From NCBI RefSeq assembly GCF_039839785.1, contig NZ_JBDOQT010000001.1, forward strand, positions 2,480,001 to 2,544,000: DNA of 64,000 bases. The letters are read 5' to 3'. Below are positions 49,101 through 56,392 of the stretch, one piece after another. A program made the position numbers and the translations under genes. Origin of the DNA: Pelagibius sp. CAU 1746 (GTDB taxonomy: Bacteria > Pseudomonadota > Alphaproteobacteria > Kiloniellales > Kiloniellaceae). Positions within the stretch are counted from its first letter, which is position 1. Each line of letters begins with the position of its first letter. Below the pieces are notes generated by a model. It searched no databases. It saw only the letters and a program-made list of their open reading frames with translations, and was not told the origin of the DNA.

Positions 49101-50483
49101 CTGGACGGGGACGGCCAGGACGGCGTCGGCAGTTTTACGGCGACCTTCAACATCACCAATGTCGCCGCCGACGAGGGGACGGTCAACTTCACCGCGGTCG
49201 CTTCCGCGGAGGAGCTTAACACCAACCTCGTCGTAGAGAACGGCGATGCCGAGTGCACCCTGGAAAACAACTATGCCGAGGACACCGACTCGGAGCCGGT
49301 GACGGCGGACGACCCCGACCGGGAGATCCTGAACACCGGTGTCATCACCAACACCAACTCCCAGGGTCAGAAAGGCATCATCACCTTCTACGATCAGGCG
49401 AACATCCTGATCAATGCCTTCGCCGGCTATGTCGTCTTCTCGGTGGAAGGCCAGGCCCTTTCGCAGGCCAACGACACCGGCTTCATCATCGAGGAGGACA
49501 CCGAGTACACCTACGGCTTCGAGGCGGACCCCGGCAACGCCAGCCGTATCGGCCTCGACGAGCTGTCGTTGGAAGGCGTCGATCTGACCGAGCCGGCCAA
49601 CATCTACGGCATGGGCCCGGACGGTACGCCCGGCGCCACCAACTTCGCCCTGACCGGGCGCTTCGAGCCCAACGGCACCGAAGTCCAGGTCGGGACGGAG
49701 TCCGAGGACGGCGATACCGGCGCCAATAATCTGAGCGATCCCAATGTATCGCCCACGGTGGACTACATCTGGGGCGATCTGGGCGCCGACACGGTGACCG
49801 GCGGCTCGGGAAGTGACATCCTGAATGGTGGCCCCGGCGCAGACTCCGTGTCCGGCGGCGCCGGTAACGATATCATCGTCTACGACACCGCCGATACCAT
49901 CGATGGCGGCGCCGGCGACGACCTGATCCGCATCGACGCCATCGGGCCGACGATCACCACCTTCAACGACGGTGGCGATACCTTCATCAATCTCACCTCG
50001 ATTACCACTGAGATCGACTACGTCTCGACGAACATCGACAATGTCGAGGGCCTGCTGATCACCGACCAGCCGACCTTCAAGGCAGGCGATATCGTCCAGG
50101 GCGTCACCCTCATCGACAATGACATGGATGGCGATATCGACGAAGACGACCACGCCTTCATGGCCGACATCGGGGTGAAGGTGAATCTGGAGCCCGCAGA
50201 TGTGATCGACCACGCGGATGGTGACGGCGACGAACTCTGGATCCAGGGCAACGAAGGCGACATCATCAACCTGGTCGACACCGACGGCGGCGACGGTTCC
50301 GGCAACGACTGGCACTTCCAGAGCATCGTGGGCGATTTTGCCGAATACACCTGGGGCGCGACGAGCGACCCGGGCGACACCCTGGCGACGGTCTACATCG
50401 AGGTGGGGACCATCGGAGATTCCTCCATCGATGTGCAGATCGACGACATCGCCGTGCTGACGGACGGTCAGATCGTGCCGTAA
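43176..50483 (+). CDS. giant RTX-like secreted repeat protein, probable adhesin
   Basis: A 2435-aa, very acidic protein without a Sec signal, as expected of type I secretion. Residues of about 1-235 form an N-terminal module (VVRLEPGERFELAANPATVQLVVDGNNLVMGFDLDGDGQPDSFVVFEDL). About 240-385 form a beta-rich domain starting NFEDLANGEDVNTQYPGV. Cadherin-like or Ig-like repeat units with SQIVITGFPTGADAW fill the middle, including three near-identical 305-306-aa copies (965 to about 1881). RTX nonapeptides appear near 2200-2240 (GSGSDILNGGPGADSVSGGAGND), followed by a C-terminal secretion region. No type I transporter genes are in the window. It should bind calcium and act at the surface in attachment. 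Terminator follows. Confidence 0.88.
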   Translation: MTEEFKQVGGEPETRTEIEAMDTPAAPTVEGSAGSDSLTGQAPRVISPPPAGQTDVVRLEPGERFELAANPATVQLVVDGNNLVMGFDLDGDGQPDSFVVFEDLVLAAGSGNPPGLVVAGEVIGMDLLLSNAVALAQAEESGAAPLETAVGDTATGGGNNVYSDNLGEAIDLLVAQGVIPPVELQFGLIELEDEIVLLEPENDPPVADPVLTPAERPGDEGELPPALEAALAAVGSGGGPVTINFEDLANGEDVNTQYPGVTFSVEAGGDLEAYGNEPAITDSPPNVLVDRSFTEKDITVEFDSPVNGLTFKVAGDNVGALGSVDVYENGILSATVPLTGDGNPFTTELVDLSGFTNVTKIVIHDTVDGDLIAFDDFSYTGGISPDSVVFFKQLDVDGIIGDDDSGIIADFGGADNETSLENLVFTLQSEPTYGQLILVTAGGDTSFLTPGDTFSSEDTVWWIATEDDISDFLAQPGAPEFLPNVDFLYNVTDEAGSSDTAPVVITVPPPTPPRAALGVFEETCLNEDTEGQLLFSAHPTDGASKISQIVLSGFPTGDVADAWVVDDTSVDIFGYTLGVDYTADYDAVSGELTITFITANFSLGEAVQGTVDVTPNPDSDVDEVLTIEATAINGAGQATDIEDSLIPVDADADSGPGAVGGADDGDGDVLSVSATVFDEDGEVPENSTFQAGETGTLNVQATFDDFTDGSETHTIAVFAPGGFTILAIDPEDLPDGVTLISNSGSIAVFDVETVDGVGSVDFDLDIQNTGAGEGDYNFLVRVIAEETSTGDVECVDGGEGGIFPTGGDNVAYDEILAPTTVAIIEEPTVLLSLPPEVECIEEDSSGDDPNNEVTVDVTPNGNDLLTQIVISGLDSSGDWTYDFTGLGGAGITVDDTNLGTTGEVLITFDTPANAQYIGTFTVEPPEDSDLDHPTITATATVVDPEDPFLSTTGDGTLDIVVDAVADGGAYVDGTPDTSDAGAVADLNLTLTPRGHASGTPDDENPGGFDTDGSEAVSQVVVELSGDAGAVLTSSNLVLFGNLLTSNVGQVWTFEGSEAELTTLLSTLQVDPSDSFEGDITVDIDVTTTEFATEAGAPNDDGVVEHGEECDDGNNAVTESFQFIVPVDNVAEPEALIFIDQAECLTEDTEGTLGFSATPLGAGDAISQIVITGFPTGADAWSVDVGSLSLTGLTLNVDYTVDDSNLASSGELTINMITQTPDTAVTGTINVTPDEDSDIDGALTINATAVDGIASATSDNDPTTIPVDAAADGGAYVDGTPGTSDSGAVTDLNLTLTPRGHASGTPDDENPGGFDTDGSEAVSQVVVELSGDAGAVLTSSNLVLFGNLLTSNVGQVWTFEGSEAELTTLLSTLQVDPSDSFDGDITVDIDVTTTEFATVAGNPTNDDGVVEHGIECTDANNAVTESFQFTVTVDNVAEPEALIFIDQAECLTEDTEGTLGFSATPIGTGDAISQIVITGFPTGADAWSVDVGSLSLTGLTLNVDYTVDDSNLASSGELTINMITQTPDTAVTGTINVTPDEDSDIDGALTINATAVDGIASATSDNDPTTIPVDAAADGGAYVDGTPGTSDSGAVTDLNLTLTPRGHASGTPDDENPGGFDTDGSEAVSQVVVELSGDAGAVLTSSNLVLFGNLLTSNVGQVWTFEGSEADLTTLLSTLQVDPSDSFDGDITVDIDVTTTEFATVAGNPTNDDGVVEHGIECTDSNNAVTESFQFTVTVDNTAEPEAVIGVDGDECLFEDTEGTLAFSATPIGTGDAISQIVITGFPTGADAWDVDVLSLVLTGLTLNVDYTVDDSNLASSGELTINMITQTPDTAVSGTIDVTPNEDSDVDGALTINATAVDGIASSTSNNDPTPIPVDAVADGVSGSGGDDGDSDHLSVDISIVDNGGDNSFQTGEMGVLTIDATFDDYQDGSEEHLVTITAADGYFIGSAISLPAGVTVDSNDGTTLVLRVDSLDGDGQDGVGSFTATFNITNVAADEGTVNFTAVASAEELNTNLVVENGDAECTLENNYAEDTDSEPVTADDPDREILNTGVITNTNSQGQKGIITFYDQANILINAFAGYVVFSVEGQALSQANDTGFIIEEDTEYTYGFEADPGNASRIGLDELSLEGVDLTEPANIYGMGPDGTPGATNFALTGRFEPNGTEVQVGTESEDGDTGANNLSDPNVSPTVDYIWGDLGADTVTGGSGSDILNGGPGADSVSGGAGNDIIVYDTADTIDGGAGDDLIRIDAIGPTITTFNDGGDTFINLTSITTEIDYVSTNIDNVEGLLITDQPTFKAGDIVQGVTLIDNDMDGDIDEDDHAFMADIGVKVNLEPADVIDHADGDGDELWIQGNEGDIINLVDTDGGDGSGNDWHFQSIVGDFAEYTWGATSDPGDTLATVYIEVGTIGDSSIDVQIDDIAVLTDGQIVP
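46068..48818 (+). repeat. three tandem 915-918-bp repeats in the RTX gene
   Basis: Copies begin at 46068, 46983 and 47901, each with GCCGACGGCGGCGCCTAC. Spacing is 915 and then 918 bp, a whole number of codons. Copies 2 and 3 are almost identical over their first two thirds; copy 1 differs mainly near TEAGAPNDD, and copy 3 diverges after TAEPEAVIGVDGDECLFEDTEG. Degenerate relatives of the unit occur before and after, so the array grew by recent unequal recombination. Confidence 0.93.
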
Positions 50484-50533
50484 GCGGAGCGCTACATATG
50501 GGCCGCCCACGAACCCTGGGGCGGCCCACCTTA

Positions 50534-50564
50534 GGGGGAAGCGTTGATCGCTTCCCCCTTTTTT
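50534..50564 (+). terminator. strong intrinsic terminator after the RTX gene
   Basis: GGGGGAAGCG and CGCTTCCCCC form a 10-bp stem with a TTGAT loop, followed by six T. A second perfect stem-loop lies just before it (TGGGCCGCCC/GGGCGGCCCA, 50499-50528), giving a double structure 16 bp after the stop codon. Confidence 0.92.
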
Positions 50565-50678
50565 ATATGGGGCAGCGATGCCGGGAAGTGGGAAAAGCGG
50601 TGGTGCCTAGGGCTGCGCGGCGATAGGGCCGCCGCCGCGGCGCCTTCGATCCTACAGGTTCCTATGTCCGGGGGAGGA

Positions 50679-51398
50679 TCAGGGGCGGTTCTCGGCGACT
50701 TCCTGGACGCCCTTGTAGATATCATTGGTCGTCAGTGAGGTCGTCTCGCTCGTGAGGCCGAGAATCTCGTTGATTTGCTCGATCTCCGACTGAGTGATTT
50801 CACTCTTTACGGAGGCCAGCGCAGAGGCCGCTGCTTGGAGGTCGTTTTTCAGGACCGCTTGGCGGTAAGCCTTGATCTTCACCACCGTGGCGCCGCCGCC
50901 GGAGCTACCAGGAGAACTGCTCCGCGTGCTGGCGGTCGACGCGCTGCTGCCCGGGGACCCAGGTCCGCCGGCGTTGCCGCTGTTGCCGCCGGCGTTGCCG
51001 CTGTTGCCGCCGGCGTTGCCGCTGTTGCCGCCGGCGTTGCCGTTGTTGCCGCCGGCGTTGCCGTTGTTGCCACCGGCGTTGCCGCTGTTGCCGCCGGCGT
51101 TGCCCCCGCCGGCGTTATCACCGCCACCGGCGTTGCCGCCGCCGCCACCGCCACCGGCGTTGCCGCCGCCGCCACCGCCACCGCCACCAGCGTTGCCGCC
51201 GCCACCGCCGGCATTGCCGCCGCCACCGCCGGCATTGCCGCCGCCGCCTCTGCCGTTGTCCTTGCCGTTGTCGCCGGGAGCGGCCGTGGCGATATCACCG
51301 CCGAGGCTGAAGCCGAGGTGCGACTCCGGACTCGAAGAGCCAAAGCCCACGAGTAAGGCCACCAAGGCGCCGGCTGTCAGATGGAAAGGGCGATTCAT
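50679..51398 (-). CDS. Gly/Asn/Ala-repeat secreted protein
   Basis: A protein of 239 aa. An N-terminal hydrophobic segment (LTAGALVALLVGFG) suggests export. Residues of about 45-140 are low-complexity: Gly runs with Asn-Ala, and then a seven-residue unit GGN(S/N)GNA. After a Ser/Pro/Thr stretch there is a helical C-terminal domain (VVKIKAYRQAVLKNDLQAAASALASVKSEITQSEIEQINEILGL). I do not recognise a family. It could be a surface or biofilm-matrix protein. The alternative frame on the other strand is a Pro/Leu repeat without a signal peptide. An in-frame TTG at 51410 has a better spaced GAGGAA, so the start is uncertain. Confidence 0.65.
   Translation of the reverse strand: MNRPFHLTAGALVALLVGFGSSSPESHLGFSLGGDIATAAPGDNGKDNGRGGGGNAGGGGGNAGGGGGNAGGGGGGGGGNAGGGGGGGNAGGGDNAGGGNAGGNSGNAGGNNGNAGGNNGNAGGNSGNAGGNSGNAGGNSGNAGGPGSPGSSASTASTRSSSPGSSGGGATVVKIKAYRQAVLKNDLQAAASALASVKSEITQSEIEQINEILGLTSETTSLTTNDIYKGVQEVAENRP
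50967..51107. repeat. 21-bp tandem repeat (minisatellite)
   Basis: About 6.7 copies of GCCGGCGTTGCCGCTGTTGCC in tandem, each coding seven residues on the minus strand. Shorter 9-15-bp GCCACCGCC-type units continue to about 51247. Copy number probably varies between strains. Confidence 0.9.
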
Positions 51399-51850
51399 GC
51401 GGCCGCTCAACCGGGGTTGTTTTCCTCAGGGATCAAATAAACGGCCATCCAACTCTATCGTTGGACGGCGCAATAGTCGCTTGGCAGCCAGTGCACTCAA
51501 GCGTCTCAAAATACTACTTGAGTTGGTAAGAAAATCCAATCAAATCATTCGTTCATGAACTGTTTGCCAGTTCTTTAAGATATTGATTCTTAATGGAAAA
51601 TATTCCGACAAAAACTGCGCCGACCTATCGGGACAACACGGTGGCCGCTGGTTGGGCCGCCCGGCCGTGGTGAATCAGGATTAACCATGCCGTGCGCCCG
51701 GCGCTGGCGACGGCGCGTGCTTTGACCGGCGCTTGCGGCTAGCATTTCAGGGGGTGGGGAATCCATGCTGAGGTGCGCCCGCAAGGTCGGTCGTCGGGGG
51801 TCGGGTCGTCCCCGGGCAGACTGAATTGGGATGGGGAGTGGCCAAACCCG
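51399..51850. other. AT-rich divergent intergenic region
   Basis: No gene is supported. It holds a perfect inverted repeat TCCAAC-TCTATC-GTTGGA at 51448-51465, a second one (ACTCAAG and CTTGAGT, about 51495-51524), and a strongly AT-rich stretch at 51,500-51,610 suited to promoters for the Gly-rich gene and the kinase. TTAACCAT at 51681-51688 matches the CtrA half-site seen upstream of flp and the RTX gene. Confidence 0.5.
51681..51688 (+). promoter_or_regulatory. CtrA half-site TTAACCAT upstream of the CHASE4 kinase
   Basis: The octamer TTAACCAT occurs 163 bp before the chosen kinase start. It is rare in GC-rich DNA and recurs in this window upstream of surface-attachment genes. Confidence 0.35.
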
Positions 51851-53818
51851 ATGAATGAGGAAGCGAAGACATCTCCGCGTTCGTCGGGTGGCGTCCCGGA
51901 CTTGGAGGGGCAGGGCCCGCCCGGTTCGCCGCCCGAGCCGAAGGTGGCCCCTTCTTTGACGCCCAGAAGGGTGGGGCCGCTTCGATCGCTGGCGGTACAG
52001 GTGCCGGTCCTTCTGGTCATCGCCCTTAGCCTGGTGGTCTCGGCGGGCGCCTGGGGGCTGCGCACCATCGTGCTGCGCAGTTTCGAGAGGCTGGAGATCG
52101 CCAACGCGGAGCTGGATCTGAGGCGCTTCGCCAACGCCATCGACGACGAGGTCGGTCAACTCACCGTACAACTCGACCAGATTGTTTCCGGCAAGGCCGG
52201 GGGCGACTTCGACCCGTTGCCCCAGCCCGCGGAGGGCGCTCCGGCGACTACGGCCGGCATCGCCTGCATCTTCGACGCCGCCGGCGCGCTGCTGTCGACG
52301 GATTCCCGAGATCCTGCCGGCGAGCTGTTCCAGCAGGTCCATCCTGCCGAATTCTGCGGCCGGCTAGAGGGGCACGCCAGTCTGGCGCCCGTTTTCTCGG
52401 GGCGGCGCGTCTCCGGCCTGTACGATGCGGAGGGAATTCCGTTCTTCTTCACCGCCATGCCGACCGCCGAGGCCGGCGCGATCGCGTTGGCGCACTATTT
52501 CAGCCCCAGAGAACTGGCGGAACTGACTTCGCGAATGGAGATCAGCATCGATTTCTGGTCGATGCAGACACCCAACCTGGACATCCTGGAGGCGGCGGCC
52601 GGTGCCGCCCTGTCGCTTGGAGCGCCGATTATCATCAATCGCCGCAGCGAGGATGTGTTGCAGGTTTACTGGGCATTTCAGGACACGGCCGGTGAGCCGG
52701 CCTTCCTTGCCCGCGCCAACGTGTTTCGCGACCTGCGTGAGATCGGCGACGAAACGGTGCTGCTGTCCGCCCTCTCCATGGCCGGTGTCGGCGTCGCCAC
52801 CATCTTTCTCGCCGTGCTCCTGGTGCGCCTGCTGATGATCTCTCGGCTGACCCGCTTGACGCAACGCCTGCTGGACATCCGCGACCGCGGGCTGGGAAGC
52901 CTGCGCGTGAAGGCCGGGCGCCGCGACGAGATCGGTGTTCTTGCCGAAGAATTCGACAATCTGCTGCAGGAACTCGCGGCAACGACTCAGCAGCTCGCCG
53001 ATGTGTCTTACCGCGCCGGGCGTGCGGAGGTCACCGAAGGTAGCCTTCATAATATCGGCAACGCCTTGAACTCGCTGCTGGCGAGCGCCGATGCCGCGCG
53101 CAAACGCCTCAAGACCGATAGCAGCGGCAAGATTGCCCAAGCCGCGCGGGAGCTCGCAGAGGCGGGCAATCTGACGGAGCGTCAAGGCAAGCTGGCGCAG
53201 TATGCTGCGCTGGCTTCGGAGGAAGAGGCGGAGCGGCTCAAGACGTTGGGAGCCGATATCGAGCGTGTGCTGCTCCACACGTCGCGGATCGAGGACATTC
53301 TGGAGAGCCAGCGGCGCCAGGGGGCGGACGCCAACCTGGCCGTGGCCAGCGAGGCCCTGCCGTTGATCAACACCGCGGTGCGGGCCTTTTCGGATGGGCT
53401 TTCCAGGAATATCTCGCTGCAGCTGGATAACAGCCTCATGGGATTGCCACGGGTTATCTGCGTCCGCTCCATCATACTTCAGGTGTTCGCCAACCTGCTC
53501 GCCAACGCCGCCGAGGCCATTGCCCGGGGCGGGGTCGATAGGGGGGAGATCAGAATCTCCGCCGCCGAGACCGACTTCGACGGCACCGCGATGGTGGATA
53601 TAAGGATTGCCGACAACGGCGCAGGCATGGAAGAGGTGGAACTGGTGAAGATTTTCCAGCGCTACTACACCACCAAGGTCGGCCGCGGGCACGGCATCGG
53701 CCTGCATTGGTGCGCCAACGTTGTCACCAGCATGGGCGCCCATCTCTACGCCGCCAGCCCCGGACCCGGCCAGGGGGCGACCCTGCATCTGCTGCTGCCT
53801 ATCGCACCCAAGGGCTGA
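51851..53818 (+). CDS. sensor histidine kinase with extracytoplasmic CHASE4-like domain
   Basis: A 655-aa membrane kinase. A Pro-rich cytoplasmic start (about 1-45) leads to helix 1 (about 48-68), a periplasmic CHASE4-like sensor (about 75-300; FERLEIANAELDLRRFANAIDDEVGQL), helix 2 (about 305-330), a HAMP domain, and a dimerisation region with LHNIGNALNS that supplies the phospho-acceptor His. The HATPase_c domain is complete (NLLANAAEAIA, IADNGAGM, KVGRGHGIGLHWCANV). The LHNIGN variant replaces the common HELRTP box. No response regulator is adjacent. The start ATG is preceded by GGGGAG; GTG 51773 would add 26 residues of low-quality sequence. Confidence 0.85.
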   Translation: MNEEAKTSPRSSGGVPDLEGQGPPGSPPEPKVAPSLTPRRVGPLRSLAVQVPVLLVIALSLVVSAGAWGLRTIVLRSFERLEIANAELDLRRFANAIDDEVGQLTVQLDQIVSGKAGGDFDPLPQPAEGAPATTAGIACIFDAAGALLSTDSRDPAGELFQQVHPAEFCGRLEGHASLAPVFSGRRVSGLYDAEGIPFFFTAMPTAEAGAIALAHYFSPRELAELTSRMEISIDFWSMQTPNLDILEAAAGAALSLGAPIIINRRSEDVLQVYWAFQDTAGEPAFLARANVFRDLREIGDETVLLSALSMAGVGVATIFLAVLLVRLLMISRLTRLTQRLLDIRDRGLGSLRVKAGRRDEIGVLAEEFDNLLQELAATTQQLADVSYRAGRAEVTEGSLHNIGNALNSLLASADAARKRLKTDSSGKIAQAARELAEAGNLTERQGKLAQYAALASEEEAERLKTLGADIERVLLHTSRIEDILESQRRQGADANLAVASEALPLINTAVRAFSDGLSRNISLQLDNSLMGLPRVICVRSIILQVFANLLANAAEAIARGGVDRGEIRISAAETDFDGTAMVDIRIADNGAGMEEVELVKIFQRYYTTKVGRGHGIGLHWCANVVTSMGAHLYAASPGPGQGATLHLLLPIAPKG

Positions 53819-54044
53819 GGAGGGCCAGGACGGGCCGAGATAGGGCAGGCCGGGATACTGCGCGCTGATCAGGAAGGCCAAGCCTGCGGTCCGTCAATCG
53901 CCCTTGTCGGTCTCCTTCTCTTTATGTGGTTCTCCTCGATGTCAAACCGGCGCCGGCATCGAATCCATGGCCGGGGTGCCAAGACGCAGAGGCGCGTCTT
54001 GGCAGGTGCCCGTCATCCGCGGTCGGGTAAATGCAGGGAGGGTG

Positions 54045-54752
54045 CTATCCCGCCCGCTCGATCTCGCCGCTGTGGCGGTCGACGTTCAGGCGGTCGACGA
54101 GCGAACCGTCTTGGGTGAGGATCTCGATGGTGATGGAATCAGGGTCGGTCTGCGTGATGTCACCGAGCTTCAGGCGATCGTTACCGATCCGCTGCAGACG
54201 GTGCGTGAAGTAGTCACGGACATCGTCGGGGGATAAATGCCGGGCCGGCGTGACGATGCCTGAGTCCAACTTCGTGTCATCGCCGCCCATCATCGTTAAC
54301 GCTTGGCCGCCACGCTGACCCATCATTGCGCCATGGCTGCCTCGCCCCATCATGCCGCTGCCGGACCCCATGCCGCCGTGCATCATCGACATCATTCCCG
54401 GATGCATGCGCATCATCTGCGCCATCATGGGACAGCCCGCCGATCCCATGTCCATGCCCATGCCGGCTCCGGCCCCCATCATGGGCATCCGGGCGCCGTC
54501 GGGCATCATTCCGCCCATCATTTGCCCCATCGTTCCATGGGGCATCGTTTCCTGGGACCGCGTCTGCATCATGCCGGGCTCCATCGGCCCGGGGGTCGCC
54601 GCGCCCGGCACGTCGGCCGAGGGTGCGGCGGGATTGCCTTGGCCTTGAGCATGGTGTTGCTGCTGTCCTTGCGTCTGTGCCAAGGCCGGGTGCGGCAGGC
54701 TCAGAAAGAGTGCCGTGGCGGCAACAGCGGCCGCGAGCAGTGGTTTGGTCAT
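54045..54752 (-). CDS. Met/His-rich periplasmic protein, possibly copper-binding
   Basis: A 235-aa exported protein. The signal peptide (about 1-26, ending ALAQ) is followed by Gln/His text (QGQQQHHAQGQG) and then a long Met/Gly-rich segment (about 55-155; MMGGMMPDGARMPMMG). The C-terminal about 65 residues are an ordinary folded part (DVRDYFTHRLQRIGNDRLKLGDI). Dense Met and His suggest binding of Cu(I) or other soft metals in the periplasm; this is inferred from composition. The start has AAGGAGA at good spacing. It closes a leftward gene group with ICMT, cytochrome and YHS proteins, seen in metal-response clusters. Confidence 0.78.
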   Translation of the reverse strand: MTKPLLAAAVAATALFLSLPHPALAQTQGQQQHHAQGQGNPAAPSADVPGAATPGPMEPGMMQTRSQETMPHGTMGQMMGGMMPDGARMPMMGAGAGMGMDMGSAGCPMMAQMMRMHPGMMSMMHGGMGSGSGMMGRGSHGAMMGQRGGQALTMMGGDDTKLDSGIVTPARHLSPDDVRDYFTHRLQRIGNDRLKLGDITQTDPDSITIEILTQDGSLVDRLNVDRHSGEIERAG

Positions 54753-54821
54753 TTTCTGTCTCCTTTCGTTATCACTGTGGGCCTCGGCGCGTGGTTTCGG
54801 ATGCGCCGGGCAATCGAAGCG

Positions 54822-55478
54822 TCATTGCGTTCCGCCTTCGGCAAGCCGTGCAAGCGACGGCAGGAATGCCGGCACGTTGCGGGCATAGTCGCGATAGCCG
54901 TCGCCGAAGCTGGCAAGGGATTCTCGCTCTTCCGAACGGGCGAGGCGTAGATACATCCAGACGAGGACCGGAAACATGGCCAGGGTGAGTAGGGTTGGCC
55001 ACTGCAACAGGAAGCCGGCCATAACCATGACGAAGCCGTCGTATTGGGGGTGGCGGACCCAGGCATAGGGTCCGGAAGTGGCCAGCCGGCCTTGTTGCTG
55101 TGCGGCGTGCAGCTCCCGCCAAGCGACGGAAATGAGGACGAAGCCGCCGCCGATGAAGGCGAAACTCAGCAGATGGAAGGGTCCGAAATGCGGGTTGACT
55201 TTCCAGCCGAACAGCATTTCCAGCAAGTGGCCGGCATCGTGGGAGAACCAATCGATTCCGGGGTAATTGCTCTGCAGCCAACCTGACAGCAGGTAGAGGG
55301 TCAACGGAAACCCGTACATCTCGGTGAAGAGCGCCACGAGGAATGCGCTGAACGCACCGAAAGACCGCCAGTCGCGTCTCGTCCGCGGCTTGAAGAAACT
55401 GAGGGCAAAGAGGATGAAGATCGCCGAGTTGACGATGACCAAAAGCCACAAGCCATAGGCGGGGGTGTCCTCGCTCAC
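54822..55478 (-). CDS. ICMT/PEMT-like membrane methyltransferase
   Basis: A 218-aa integral membrane protein of the isoprenylcysteine carboxyl methyltransferase-like family. It has about five helices and the family signature GPYAWVRHPQYDGFVMVMAGFLLQWPT followed by RSEERE and FGDGYRDYARNVPAFLP, which bind S-adenosylmethionine. The substrate in bacteria is unknown. The start is GTG, overlapping the stop of the DUF2933 gene (GTGA), so the two are coupled. This pair is common in heavy-metal resistance regions. Confidence 0.88.
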   Translation of the reverse strand: MSEDTPAYGLWLLVIVNSAIFILFALSFFKPRTRRDWRSFGAFSAFLVALFTEMYGFPLTLYLLSGWLQSNYPGIDWFSHDAGHLLEMLFGWKVNPHFGPFHLLSFAFIGGGFVLISVAWRELHAAQQQGRLATSGPYAWVRHPQYDGFVMVMAGFLLQWPTLLTLAMFPVLVWMYLRLARSEERESLASFGDGYRDYARNVPAFLPSLARLAEGGTQ

Positions 55479-55729
55479 GACCGGTCTCCTCGCCCCGAGT
55501 CGCCGTTGTTTCGGCCGTGATGTCCCCGGTGCATGAAAAGATGCATGGCGATGCAGGCGACCAGGAGGGCGATTAGCACGCCATCGCCACTGAAGATGTG
55601 AGCGCGGTGTTCGTAGCCGAGCAGCAGACCGCCGATCGCCAGAAAGGCAATGAGGACAGTGCCGCCGCGCGACCGCCAGAAGGGAGTGGGCGGCGGCGCC
55701 GGTGAATTGGGAAGGTTATCTTGTTCCAT
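55475..55729 (-). CDS. DUF2933 small membrane protein
   Basis: An 84-aa protein with two close hydrophobic stretches (TVLIAFLAIGGLLLGYEHRAHIF and GVLIALLVACIAMHLFMH), ending in the His-rich tail MHRGHHGRNN. This is the DUF2933 pattern, often found beside copper or heavy-metal genes. The His tail may bind metal. It overlaps the genes on both sides by a few bases, which supports one transcript. Confidence 0.85.
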   Translation of the reverse strand: MEQDNLPNSPAPPPTPFWRSRGGTVLIAFLAIGGLLLGYEHRAHIFSGDGVLIALLVACIAMHLFMHRGHHGRNNGDSGRGDRS

Positions 55730-56369
55730 GGCAGGTCCCTTTGTGTGGCGACGAGATTTCCCTTGCGCCAGCCGGGGCCTCCGCGCCGCTGGCCGGCGCC
55801 TCCCCGTTGCCGGGCTGGCCGGAAGTCGTGGTCAGATCGCAAAAGCCCTGCGGCGGCACGCTCAGGGCGGCGTTGAACTTGCTCGAGAGGTTTTGAAAGG
55901 CGACGAGGGCGGTGAGCTCGATAATCGCGTCGTCGCTGAACTCCCGGCGTAGCGCCTCGAAGTGTGCGTCATTCACTCCCGCCTCAGAAAGCGTCATGGC
56001 ATCGGCATAGGCCAGTGCGGTCCGCTCGCGCGGAGTGAAAAGATCGCTGTCGCGCCAGTTCCTGAGAGCCAGGGCTTTCTCTGCGGCAACCCCACGCTTG
56101 ATCAGGGTCGCCGAGTTCAGGTCGACGCAGAAGGCGCAGCCGTTGATCTGGGAAACCCGCACCGTGACCAACGAGCGCAGCGCCGGGTCGATCGGCGAGG
56201 ATCGGCGGTCGATCGCTCCGTAGAGCGCGGCGACGCCGAGGAAGAGCCGCGGCGATCGCGCCCAGAGCAGGGCGGCGTCGAGGGCCTTGCCATACTTGCG
56301 ACGCTGGTTCCAGAAAAAGGGTTTCAGGTACCAGGCAAAGCCCTGGCCGGGTCTAGGAGCGATGCGCAT
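55716..56369 (-). CDS. carboxymuconolactone decarboxylase/AhpD-like protein
   Basis: A 217-aa CMD family protein. The redox motif CAFCVDLNSA (CxxC plus following residues) lies in LVTVRVSQINGCAFCVDLN, typical of the AhpD/peroxidase-linked group, with SEAGVNDAHFEALRREFSDDAIIELTALVAFQNLSSKFN after it. It probably acts as a thiol-disulfide or peroxide-detoxifying protein. The C-terminal 40 residues are unstructured and overlap the start of the DUF2933 gene. The start has AAGGAGGT at ideal spacing. Confidence 0.88.
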   Translation of the reverse strand: MRIAPRPGQGFAWYLKPFFWNQRRKYGKALDAALLWARSPRLFLGVAALYGAIDRRSSPIDPALRSLVTVRVSQINGCAFCVDLNSATLIKRGVAAEKALALRNWRDSDLFTPRERTALAYADAMTLSEAGVNDAHFEALRREFSDDAIIELTALVAFQNLSSKFNAALSVPPQGFCDLTTTSGQPGNGEAPASGAEAPAGAREISSPHKGTCHGTR

Positions 56370-56392
56370 TGCTGTTTACCTCCTTCGCCGTA

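Noticed and set aside
42909-50510. 2533-codon minus-strand open frame opposite the RTX gene as a real gene
   Set aside because: Codons are in register with the sense gene and the frame is open only because TTA, CTA and TCA are not used; the sense strand has RTX nonapeptides and a terminator.
50967-51247. CRISPR-like array
   Set aside because: The 21-bp units are contiguous without unique spacers and keep a reading frame, so they are a coding minisatellite.
50872-51558. Plus-strand Pro/Leu repeat protein opposite the Gly-rich gene
   Set aside because: No signal peptide or folded domain; the minus-strand frame has an export segment and an ordinary C-terminal domain.
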